From: Iris pallida
Lineage: Eukaryota > Streptophyta > Magnoliopsida > Asparagales > Iridaceae
Direction: 5' to 3'
DNA length: 64,000 nt
NCBI GenBank assembly: GCA_029216955.1
Contig: JANAVB010016200.1
Coordinates: 456,296 to 520,295 of the forward strand
Shown: positions 43,658 to 53,390 of the stretch, in pieces
Numbering within the stretch: the stretch's first letter is position 1
Layout: each line of letters opens with the position of its first letter
The notes under the pieces: model-generated
The model's database searches: none
Told to the model about the DNA's origin: nothing
The model's input: only the letters and a program-made list of their open reading frames with translations
Made by a program: the position numbers and the translations under genes

Positions 43658-43780
43658 CCTATGCGGCCTGGCAGCCCATGCGGCTGGAAAGCCCATGTGG
43701 CTCAGATGGCCATGCGGCTGAGGAAGCCATGCGGCTAAGACATCCATGCGGCCAGAACATCCTATGCGGTCCGAAGAGTT
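43658..43780 (+). repeat. ATGCGGC motif cluster upstream of the antisense promoter
   Basis: Seven sites (CTATGCGGCC, CCATGCGGCTG, CCATGTGGCTC, CCATGCGGCTA, ...) at roughly 15-18-base intervals, between the antisense promoter and the 3' LTR. Confidence 0.8.
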
Positions 43781-43829
43781 TTTATATGGCCATGCTTCTT
43801 ATTCAAAGTATTTCAATTTTGCAAATTGA

Positions 43830-43847
43830 AAACTTTGAAGGGGGTCT
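43830..43847 (+). other. Polypurine tract of T2
   Basis: AACTTTGAAGGGGGTCT lies directly before the 3' LTR start TGTAGAAG. Confidence 0.75.
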
Positions 43848-45168
43848 TGTAGAAGCATGGAAAAGAATGAAGAAAGACCTATGCGGCTCCAACAGGAGGA
43901 TCCCCATGCGGCTCAGGATCTCTATGCGGCTCAGAAGTCCATGCGGCTCAGGGGTCCATACGGCTCGGATAGATCCATGCGGCTCAGAAAGAAGCCACGT
44001 GGTCTTCAACAGTTGTTCTCTACAGTTTGATGCATTTAATGACCTGACGGCTGACAGCTCTGACAAATGACAGCTCTGACATAAAGGCACAATAATGACT
44101 GACATAATGGTGCGTTCCTAGGGAAGAGGAGAAAATCTTCTCACAGCTGACATAATCCATCAAATCCCGAGGCATACGGCTGCTGCATTTATGCGACCGC
44201 CCACTTCATGCGGCCGCCCATCTTCATGCGGCTGTATCCTTTATGTGGCCGCCCATCAGCATGCGGCTGCCCACTTTATGCGGCCGCCCATCTTCATGCG
44301 GCTACATCCCTTATGTGGCCGTCCATCAGCATGCGGCTGCCCACTCCCATGCGGCTGCCCATCTACATGTGGTTGTTCATCCCCATGCGGCTGCCCATCT
44401 TCATGCGACCGTTCATCCTCATGCGGCCTACCCATATGCGGCTCTGCCAAGATGACCCAGTGGAGACATATGGCACTTTTTACGATGATTGAGACACGTG
44501 GCAGTCTTATCTTCCTAGAATTATGGGTGCTAACAAATCCTAACAAAATCAGATTTGTTATAATCACCATAAGTGCCCAAATCAAATCAAATCGAACAAA
44601 TTAGACACGTGGCAGGCCATTATATGTCGCAAATATTCATGGCAATCAACATTTATTGCCTACAGAGATTTAATGCAATCACATTAATTGCTTAAATCTA
44701 TTTTATGCAAGATGGACGGCCCAGATTAATTAACTCTCAGGCCGCCGACTTTTGAGAATGGACAATCATTGCAAACCCTAATGTTGCCCCCCACTCTTAT
44801 AAATAGCAAGGTGCTATTCCCATGCAAACCCCCCCGGGTCCAGAGAGAATCAGAGAGAGAATATACAGAGATCGAAAAGACAGATGAGCATATACAGAGA
44901 GAACAAGGAGAGCATTTTTTCATTAACGCCAAGCAGTTTTTCTACAGAGCCAAGGCTGCACTCGATCGTCCAAGGAGTAAGGCAGAGCTGCCGTCGCTTT
45001 CTCGAGCCTCTATCGTCACCCCCCAGAATCTAAAATAAATAATTGTACTTAGATTGCTGTACCTAGGTTTTTGTCCCTAGGCTTTCTTTGTACAAGCGAG
45101 TTTGTATTGTGAAGTAAAAGTCCAGTCCTCCGATAATTGTTCTGTTCTTTTATATTTTATGGCAAACA
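43848..45168 (+). repeat. T2 3' LTR
   Basis: Same structure as the 5' LTR (motif clusters, 18-bp array 44173-44446, TATA box near 44797) with scattered substitutions, so T2 is not a very recent insertion. Ends GGCAAACA at the CCCGT duplication. Confidence 0.9.
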
Positions 45169-45173
45169 CCCGT
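45169..45173. repeat. Target-site duplication of T2, right copy
   Basis: CCCGT, matching 31789-31793. Confidence 0.85.
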
Positions 45174-47101
45174 GCCTGCACATGAAAACTACGTGGATGT
45201 CAGTACTCAACTGTACTAGAGGAATGAGCTCCTCGCCTACCCATACAAAACTGACACGTTCATTTACTTTTGTGTAATATAGTCCCTTTATGATTGTCTT
45301 TCTACTCTTGTCTTAGGATCGATTTTAGGACAGAGTCTGCCTTGGCCTATTTTGTGTATCTAGACCATCTCATGCTTGCAACAACAACGTCAACTCATAC
45401 CTTGTCTCTAGACCCTTCTCGTACCGACAGCGTTAACTTATCAAGTCGTGCTTGTCTTTCGGCCCATAATCAGAGACGCAACTACACGATAGACTCCATT
45501 TCCATGTGACCGTGCTACAAACCCATATTGAGGCCGTGCCTCTCAATTCGGTGAGACTAAACCATATTGCCGTCTCGCGGCCCTTGCTACTTTGATCACC
45601 AACTGACCCAATTGATACTTGCGAACTTAGTGTCACTCAACCAACTTTGCCTTGCGGCTGTTTCCTGACTTAAACTCGAAAGACTCAAACCCAACTTATG
45701 CAACTCTCTCCAAAAACTTAAAGCTCGAAGCCACATCTCGTGCTGAAGCACGGTGTCTACGTTGCAGCCAAATCTTAGGCCCAAATATTGTCTTCTGATC
45801 GTGCACCTTTCAACTCGACTCAATCCAAAGGCACACCTGCGAATTGCCGCCCATGTCGACCCATCTGTATGAAAGGTCACTAGCATCACAAGCTATCTTG
45901 GACGTATAATTTTGTTTATCTGGGTCCTTTCAACATAAGAAGTTAGCTCTGTTGCAAGTCCCCGTTTAACCTGGCTAAAACTTTATGTACGACTATACCC
46001 TGTTTCCTCCCAAGCCGAGTCGGTCCCGTGGTTCTGGGTTGCCGCTCGAGGAACCATTGCCCTTGTCAACAAGTTGTTCGTGACCATGCAAGACTCGACT
46101 CGAACTGACGTCTCACATAGTCATTCTTCTTCCAGTATTACCATCCTTTCAGGTCCAAGTTCAAGACTTCTAACATTTGAGACCGCCTCGACGACCCATG
46201 GTTGCGAGCATTCTTTCTTGTGCCCTATAATTTTACTCAACTCAGGAACGACTATTTGAAAGCCCCTTTTTCCAAACTCAAAAAAATCAACCGTGGCCCA
46301 TGCCTTAGAAACACTAAGTCCGTGACATCGTGTCTTACGCCAATTGTTGTTCTAGGTGAAACTATCGTCTAAGACACTTTATACGACTGGCCTTAAGGTC
46401 ATGAAACCAAGTAATTTCGACAACCGCAGGATACACGGGACAGTGCTTAGAATGCCTTTGATAGCCTAACAAAACTTAGCCTAACTTAATCGCACAACAA
46501 CTCGACGAGCAAAGCCTGCGTCAAGCCTCACATCGCGGAAACGTGTCGCGCATGCATTCTACTTTTGAACGACCAAGTCATTTGGGTGCCTAGACTTATG
46601 TCACAAGCCGTACAACGCAACTTAACTCATGGGGCAAGCCAAGGCTATGCCAAGCCTTGGACGATGGGACCGTACATGCTTTATGAGGCATTTATATAGG
46701 TGACGCCTATGACTTCGGCTAACTCTTAGCTTCGACGAAGACCAACTTTCCTTCCCCCAAGCTACGAGATGGAGGATCGAGTATTATTTTCAAAGCACGC
46801 CGTGCCCTAACTCAACGATGACAGTTGGACCCTTCCATAGTCTAACTCAATTCGACCCGTCGGGATTATTCTCTTATCTATGTGGATTCGTCTCTTTTAT
46901 TATCAAGCCTACTTGTGCAAGTTGAAAACATACGATTTATTATGTGAAGGCTAAGATGAGGCAAGTTCACTGAAACTACCCCACTTGAGCGAAGGGTCGC
47001 CTCGATCGAACGATGTCTTTGAGAAGCTGTATGCAAGGCTAAGTCCGAATGTCGTTGGCATTTCGATTCCTCTGATTGACTGAGCATGACGGGGCACTAG
47101 A

Positions 47102-47157
47102 TAGGTTAGGCATTGTTACGCACTTATACCCTTATAATCTGTTCGGGTCATGATACA
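47102..47157 (+). repeat. F 5' LTR, right end
   Basis: Last 56 bases of the F 5' LTR, ending CGGGTCATGATACA directly before the F leader. This resembles the ends of C (GGGGCGTGACA), S (GGGTCGTGACA) and H (GATCGTGACA). Confidence 0.6.
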
Positions 47158-47425
47158 TTTTTAGTGGTGGCCCATGTAGGTCAAGATTCGCATTAGTACG
47201 AATCGTGGTAGTATGACGACTTAGTTGTACTGCTACGAGCCTGCGATAAAAATTAAGAAATAGGCTTTAGCGGAGCAGTACTCAATCACGGTTAGGAAAA
47301 TTTCTGATCAAATTTTTGCCATCTAAATCTTCTTGCTGATAATTGCCTTCCTTGAAATAAATTGTCCTCCTCTGATTATATCGCTTCTTTTCCAGTAATT
47401 GATTCTTGTTTGATCTGTCTCCAGA
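47158..47425 (+). other. F leader with candidate primer site
   Basis: TTTTTAGTGGTGGCCCATG at 47158-47176, then about 250 bases without ORF up to the gag ATG. The region before gag (TTTGATCTGTCTCCAG) is shared with H. Confidence 0.55.
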
Positions 47426-47990
47426 ATGGTGTAGACACGATCTCAACGCTCTGTAGCAACAGACACCCCTGAGAGGTCTGCCACTTCTCATCCGGTTCAG
47501 GCAGATGGTGGGACAACAGCACCTCTCGTTCCTGCTCAGGTGGGAGCGTCTGCAGCTTTTAGGGGTACTCCTCCACCGGTTCCGAGGATTACCCCGAGGA
47601 TTCAGGAGATGCTACCACCACCGCGTCAGGGGACAGTTGATATAGCGCAGTTCCTTGTCTTCATACAGCAGATGATGGATGCTCAGCAGTGCCAGTCAGA
47701 AGATATGAGGCAAGGCATTGACAATACCCATCAGCTGGCCATGGTAGCAGTGGAGAAGGTGACTGCCCAGCCGTAAGGAGGGCAGATACAACAGTACCAG
47801 CCGAGGACCCCGAGCATTCAGGACTTTTAGAAGATGCGGTCGTGAGACTTCAAGGGTACTGAGGGTATCCTATATGCCGACGACTGGATTGAACATATAA
47901 AGGAGATCTTTTGCCTCGTACAGGTACCAGCTGGGATTCAGATAGAAGCAACGGGCAACCAAATGCTGGACCTTGCCCGCACATGGTAAC
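47426..47990 (+). pseudogene. gag: F gag, N-terminal part
   Basis: ATG at 47426 after CTCCAGA, as in H (CTCCAGG then ATGGTTAGG). TAG at codon 3 (47432), TAA at 47774 and two further stops near 47828-47845 break it. Between them the frame matches H gag: VGASAAFRGTPPPVPR, QGTVDIAQFLVFIQQMM, FKGTEGILYADDWIEHIKEIF. It is cut at 47990 by H and resumes at 61199. Most stops fit CAG/CAA/CGA C-to-T changes. Confidence 0.8.
47986..47990. repeat. Target-site duplication of H, left copy
   Basis: GTAAC, matching 61194-61198. Confidence 0.85.
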
Positions 47991-50548
47991 TGTCATGACC
48001 CGTACCCTAGAGTAAGGGCACGAGACGTGGGTACGTCCAGCCTACACTGCAGTGTCGGCGGTACAACGCTGTACTAGGTCACAACATCTAACAATATAAC
48101 ACTGAACAGTTTATACTCCCCGAATGGGGGTGACATAGCAGAAAGTAAACTCAATCACAACTAAGGCAGAAAGATAAGATGGAAGATAGATAAATACTGC
48201 TGAAATAAAAGGAAATCCACAAGTACAAACAGAGAGTCTAAGTGTCTAAGATAAAAATACATATCCCAAGTACCAATATATACAATCATCCAGAATGAAT
48301 ATAAAAGAAGACATCCTAGTCTAGAGGAGTGTCATCCACAGCTAAAGGCTCCTGCAGCTGGTCTAAGTCTGTACTATCATCTAGGGTAGCTCCATAATAA
48401 GTGGGACAGCCCTCCTCGTCCTCATCCTCTGTAATATTTCAACATGTCCAGTCAGGACAGGAGCGAGCACAATACATCTCAACAAGTCATAACAGGAAAG
48501 GAAATATAATCATGCTAGAGAATAAAATACAGGAAACTGAAGAACAACATAATGTAAGAGAGAGACAGTAAGTAAATATCTATGATATATAAAAGAGAGA
48601 CAGTGCTAGTGATTTAGAGTACAAGATGAACATGTGAATGGCTTAGGACTGATTCATGACTACACTAAGAGTGATTCATGACTATACTACTTTGGATATT
48701 TATTCACATGACCATTCATACTCCCCCGTACCCCAATCAATACACAAGGATCCAGTCAAGTTACGTTAAGATTCGTGACTAAACTACTACCCGTATAGGG
48801 TGATTCATGAATTGATTCATGAAGGCTCAGTGATCATGAGAGTACATGAGTCACTAGCTGATTTTCGAAGATTCATGATAATAGTAGCATAAGATACGCG
48901 ATGTAAGTGAAACACACAGGACAAAAGTATCTGATGCTTCCGAGAGGGATAACATCTCATGAAGGGATCCATATAGTACTAATCCATGTTACCAACGTGT
49001 CAGCATCAAGTAAGATAATCTAAAGCAGGAAATATAATCCTAAACAAGATATAAAATGATCAGAGAATGTACTCGCCTGCTATCTGAGTGTCCAACTGAA
49101 ATGTAATGTCCGAAGAGAGCTGTCTGGCTCCTAATCAGAACAACACAAGTCACAACAAGTCCAGAATGGTAAAGATAAGCACTACAATGCATTCTATATG
49201 AGTCTAGGTCAAACTAGGTCAAAGTCAACTCTTGGTCAACCCTGGTCAACCAAGAAGTCAAACCTAGGTCAACTATGGTCAAACTAGGTCTAACAAGTCT
49301 AATTAGTCTTAACTAGTCTATTCTAGGCCTAATCAAGACTAAACAGCCTAACCAAGCTCTCACTAGTCTAACAGACACAACATAGGCCCAATACCACATA
49401 TAGAATATGTATCACTATTCACATATGAATGTATATGTATATCCACATATACAAATAGAAATGTGCCTAGCACATTAGCTATCACACATAGGAATACCCA
49501 TTACATCCTACACTACCATCCACACATAGGCTAGTATATCTATTTACCAACATATACAAATATATATATAATGCTCATACACATAGATTAGGAATTATCT
49601 ATATACACAAATGTGTGTGGATATATAAGTATAGACATGTGTGTGTGCACATGAGATGTATCAATGTGTGACAGGAACAAAACAGTGAGGAAAAGTGTGT
49701 GTGTGTTCTAACATGTGACAGGAATGTGTCCTCAGGTTCTGTGTGTGGCCTGTAGGATGAACCTGTGTGCAGTGAAGAAAAATCAGGAAAACAGTGTGTG
49801 CTTCAGGATTTAGAGTGTGTCACATGTTCATATATTCTCAGATTTGTGTGTGAGGCTAAACAGTGTGGCAGGAAAATACAAACAGTGAACTGTGTGTGTG
49901 TCTCAGGAAAAATAGATGAACTCAATGACAGTTCTCAGAGAATGCAGGGAAAGGAACCACATCAATTTTAGATTTCAGAAAAAGGAATTTACTTCAGTGT
50001 ATTCTCAAGTTATAGAGATGAAAGCTATATGACAGTACATTAAGAAAGGAAGAGCTAGTTCTCAGGTTTTTTATATACATAACACAGTTCAGTTTCATTT
50101 CCAATCCCCATCTCAGGTTCACAGATTAACATATTAAGGAATGAATGAATCTTAAGTTTGTGTAGATGTGTGTTCACCTATACAACATGTTAATAGTGAC
50201 AGTGCAAAATGGGAAGGAAACCAATTCAGTTGAAAATGGGAAGGGAAAAATTAGTTCCCAGGTTTTTAAATCAATAGTAACATATGATAATGCTCAGCTC
50301 AATAAGAACCCTTACTGAGATTGAAATCTCAAAAAAAATGACAGTTTGGCTATACCAATTAACTTAACAGTTGAACAATGCAACCTAACTCAATGCACAA
50401 TTTTATTTAATGATTGAAAACCTATCCTAGCATGAAAAATCAACTTAGCAGAGATTAGCAACCATGCTTAGGATATAAATTAGCAATTTACTCTAGCTAA
50501 CAACATTTATAATCATTAAGACACAGGGAAAAGAAGAACAGTGAATCA

Positions 50549-50751
50549 CTGATACACTAATGTATCAGTCGACTGCCTGTCCCAATCCCATTCGATCATT
50601 ATAAACAATCAAAACTGAGAATCTAATCTAAACCATGATGTCTAATATTCAGGTAATCAAAACATAACTAATACTTAACATTTAACAGGAAAAATTAGTG
50701 AAGGACAATTTGAGAACAGTGATTGATATCACTGATACCTCAGTGTATCAG
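50549..50751. repeat. Two related hairpins in the H LTR
   Basis: CTGATACA-CTAA-TGTATCAG (50549-50568) and CTGATAC-CTCAGT-GTATCAG (50732-50751), each followed by TCGA and a CCCATTC-type stretch. Both recur in the other LTR near 59707 and 59891. Confidence 0.7.
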
Positions 50752-50824
50752 TCGAATGGGGATTATTCCCATTCCATATTCGATCAACAATGAAATAATG
50801 AAATGTAGGTAGTTAGTTAATAAC

Positions 50825-51310
50825 TGATATGTGCACGTGTCATCCTTGTAGTATCGTGTCCAATAACACTAGACACAAGTGTCCAAACCAATATACTTAC
50901 ACGCACGAGACTGGCACGGGCTCGCGTGACCAGTGCACGTGTCTGCACGCACCCGACACGCAACCAAGTGACACGAGACTTGGGGACTGTCGTATCAGAC
51001 TCTACCCTGAGCTCCGTGTCAAAGGACACGTGCCCACGTGTCCAGAATAACCCATACGAACCCACGAGCAGCAGGACAGTGCTGTCCACGCGCACGCAGG
51101 TGTGTCCACGAGTCCTAAGCGACACAAAAATGACATGAGACTCGCTCAGTCACTTAAAAACCCACAGACGACACCAAGATACGACTTTCTATTCAAACAC
51201 ATCTCGAAAACTCGATCGAAATACCCTTTGTGGCATTTCGTCGAACACCTACGCACAGCACTGATACGTGTCCGATACGGACACGTACAGGATACGAAAA
51301 TCCACAAACT
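50825..51310. repeat. GACACG/CGTGTC-rich block in the H LTR
   Basis: More than a dozen CGTGTC, GACACG or one-mismatch sites, several as CACGTG(T) G-box-like palindromes. The block recurs at about 59985-60470. A comparable block lies in the F LTR (10590-11040, 63050-63700). Confidence 0.6.
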
Positions 51311-52035
51311 CTATTCCTACATGACCAGGACACCTAGGGCTAGGTATCTATGCAATTAAAACCTAATTTTAATGGGTGGATAGGAATTTACCTATGGGTG
51401 TTCTTTAACACAAAAGCTCCTTCAATGTGGGAATCTCCAAAAGCCACCCAATCCTTCAAATTGATTCAAATCTGAGATTTGACTCCACAATCAGCAAGAG
51501 AACATTGATTAGAACATAATAGAAGAAATTCCAATAAAAATGGAGTCCTATTGATTAAACTATGAAGAAAAATAAATAAAGGCTCACCTAGTCTTAGGAA
51601 AATGATGAACTAATAAAAAAAGAGGCACAAATTCCTAAGGAGACATTATATAGGCAAGGGGGGTCTTGGCTGGCCACTTTAGTTAGGGTTAGGGTTTTTA
51701 AGTTGCATCCTTGGGCTAGGAATGAATCAAGGGTAATGTGTGGTCTAAAATCTAGGGCTCTTTTCTAGTCTTTAGCAAATCACTCAACTTAACTAAACTT
51801 GACTTAAACCATTAACCAAAACCAACTAATTCTCAAATGGCTAACTAAACTAGTTATGACCAATCTAAGTTAGGTCCAATCTAGGTTAGGCTAACCAAAA
51901 TCACATGGCAATAAATAAATTAGTATTTAGATCAACCCATTCAATTAAATCATTTAAAATTCCTAATAAAATATATTAAATTCAAATAATTCAAAAATAA
52001 CAAAAATACCCTCAAACTAGAATGTGGTAGTGATA

Positions 52036-52075
52036 AATCTACCCTCCTTAAAAGAATTTCGTCCTCAAAATTTAG
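52036..52075 (-). other. H polypurine tract region
   Basis: The minus strand reads GAGGACGAAATTCTTTTAAG then GAGGG just before the 3' LTR, nearly the same as in C. Confidence 0.7.
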
Positions 52076-52114
52076 TGGCGAAATGCAACTGATGAGAAGG
52101 ATAGAAAGTATACC

Positions 52115-53390
52115 TCACGGTCCATAAAGATATGGGTATCGCTCGCGCATCTCATCCTCCCGCTCCCAGGTACTCTCCTGGAGAATGATGCCTCCATGCG
52201 ACGTATACCAAGGGTATCACCTGGTTCCTCAGAACCTTCTCCCGTCGATCCAGAATCTCCACTGGCTGCTCTGGATAGCTGAGAGCAGGTCCAACCTCAA
52301 TCTCCGAATGATCGAGCACATGGCTAGGGTCAGCCACGTATCATCTCAACTGTGATACATGAAATACGTTGTGGACACCCACTAGTACAGGTGGCAAGTC
52401 CAGCATGTAAGCCACGTCACCGACTCTCCCGTTGATAACGAAAGGGCGGATGAAGCGCGGGCTAAGCTTTCCACCTCCACCAAAACGTATAGTACCACGA
52501 GTCGGAGATATTCGTAGAAAAACCATGTCTCCGACCTAAACACAAGCAAGGTCTCAAATTAACTATGATAAACAAACATGATCAATAAAACATAACAAAC
52601 AAGCCTAAATCTAATCCTACTCTAATCTGTACCTCAAACTCCAAGGGCCTCCGGTGGCTATCGGCCCAGTGCCGATGTCTGTCCTGCGCCACGCAAATTC
52701 TGTCCCTGATGAACTTCACCTTTTCGACTGCATCAACAACCATCTCTGGTCCCAGTAAAGCTCGCTCTCCAACATCATCCCAAGATAAGGGTGTACGACA
52801 CCTACGCCCGTATAGAGCCTCGAAAGGTGACATCTCGATGCTGGCCTAGAAACTGTTGTTGTAAGCAAACTCCACCAAATATAGATGATCCTCCCAGGAA
52901 CCTCCAAAGTCCAAGACGCACGTCTGTAGCATATCCTCGAGCGTCTGAATAATCCTCTCTGACTGTCCGTCCATCTGGGGGTAGTATGCAGTACTAAACT
53001 TGAGCTGGGTGCCCAAGCTAATCTGCAGACTCCTCCAGAAATAGAAAGTAAAGCGATTATCCTGATTCGAGACGATGCTGACCGGAACCCCATGAAGCCT
53101 GACTATCTACCGTATATACATCTCCGCCAGCCTCTCTGTAGACGTACCCACCTTGAATGACAAGAAGTGGGCTAATTTGGTCAACCTGTCAACGATGACC
53201 CAAATCGCATCTTTTCCCCTAGGGTACGCGGCAATCCTAATACAAAATCTATAGTGATATGCTCCCACTTCCACTCGGAAATGGGCAATAGCTGCAACAA
53301 TCCACCGGGCCTCTGCCTCTCTGTCTTGACCTGCTGACAGACCAAGCACCTAGCTACGAAGCGAGCCACCTCCTACTTCATCCCGGACCA
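52115..53390 (-). pseudogene. pol: H integrase and chromodomain, with intron and frameshifts
   Basis: Minus strand, continuing RNase H. Stops at 53391-53393 and 53373-53375 (REHV-stop-WSGMK-stop), then zinc site CLVCQQVK and ITIDFVLGLPRT (first Asp). A one-base frameshift near 53216 leads to [18 protein letters not shown]. The second catalytic Asp is Asn (VSNQDNRF, codon 53065-53067); the Glu remains in GQSERIIQ. After RRPLEFE a 97-nt intron-like segment (52536-52632) intervenes, then VGDMVFLRISPTRG...[10 protein letters not shown] and chromodomain QPVEILDRREKVLRN...STWEREDEM after a 2-base deletion near 52183. TGA at 52115-52117 is the natural end. Confidence 0.82.
52536..52632 (-). other. 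Candidate 97-nt intron in H integrase
   Basis: Donor GAG|GTACAG and acceptor TTGTGTTTAG|GTCGG. Removing it restores LEFEVGDMVF, matching C, which has no such insert ([10 protein letters not shown] at about 25220). The segment is T-rich, 97 nt (not a multiple of three) and contains in-frame stops, all as expected for a short plant intron. Confidence 0.65.

Larger units (their letters stand above)
31794..45168 (+). mobile_element. T2: full-length Tat-lineage Ty3/gypsy retrotransposon
   Basis: A 13,375-bp element: LTRs 31794-33113 and 43848-45168 (1,320 and 1,321 bp), tRNA-Arg-type primer site, ORF1, gag, protease, RT, RNase H, second RNase H, integrase, a 53-bp repeat block, an antisense gene, and a polypurine tract. 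The 5-bp duplication CCCGT flanks it at 31789-31793 and 45169-45173. The dual RNase H and lack of a chromodomain place it in the Tat lineage (Ogre/Retand type). Several stops, two frameshifts and two catalytic changes show it cannot now move by itself. Confidence 0.92.
11047..47101 (-). mobile_element. G: minus-strand LTR element, tandem LTR-internal-LTR form, no coding ORF seen
   Basis: Left to right: truncated internal piece (11047-12169), LTR (12170-17564), internal (17565-17949, C, 29555-31358), LTR (31359-47101). Both LTRs have the termini TGTCACGC...GGGGCACTACA (last bases mutated in the right copy) and are about 2,360 bp once S and T2 are removed. Reversed tRNA-iMet-type primer sites precede both LTRs at 12155 and 31344. 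A primer site left of the left LTR shows that a second internal unit lay there, so G was a tandem dimer whose left end was deleted. The visible internal sequence (about 2.2 kb) has no gag or pol, but some may have been lost with the right end of C. Confidence 0.65.
31359..47101 (-). repeat. G LTR, right copy (5' LTR), interrupted by T2
   Basis: It comprises 31359-31793 plus 45174-47101, about 2,363 bp, matching the left copy in length and sequence. The right end reads GGGGCACTAGA, with the terminal CA changed. F LTR sequence follows. The perfect 8-bp inverted repeat recurs at 46639-46660. No coding content. Confidence 0.7.
47991..52035 (-). repeat. H 3' LTR
   Basis: Plus-strand reading starts TGTCATGACCC and ends GTAGTGATA (GTAGTGACA in the other copy). 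Contents: a conserved block near the edge (about 48040-48075) shared with S; GT-rich stretch 49600-49870; paired hairpins at 50549-50568 and 50732-50751; CGTGTC/GACACG-rich block about 50825-51310. ORFs inside (50817-51125, 49765-49971) follow the repeats and are not genes. Confidence 0.88.

Noticed and set aside
49765..49971. Cys-rich small ORF in the GT-rich part of the H LTR (also 58923-59150)
   Set aside because: The Cys codons come from TGTGTG runs. The copy in the other LTR has a different end, so there is no sign of coding constraint.
50817..51125. ORFs in the H LTR rich in Thr/Cys/Arg (also 59971-60517)
   Set aside because: They follow the repeated CGTGTC/GACACG motif and lie in LTR sequence; no domain recognised.
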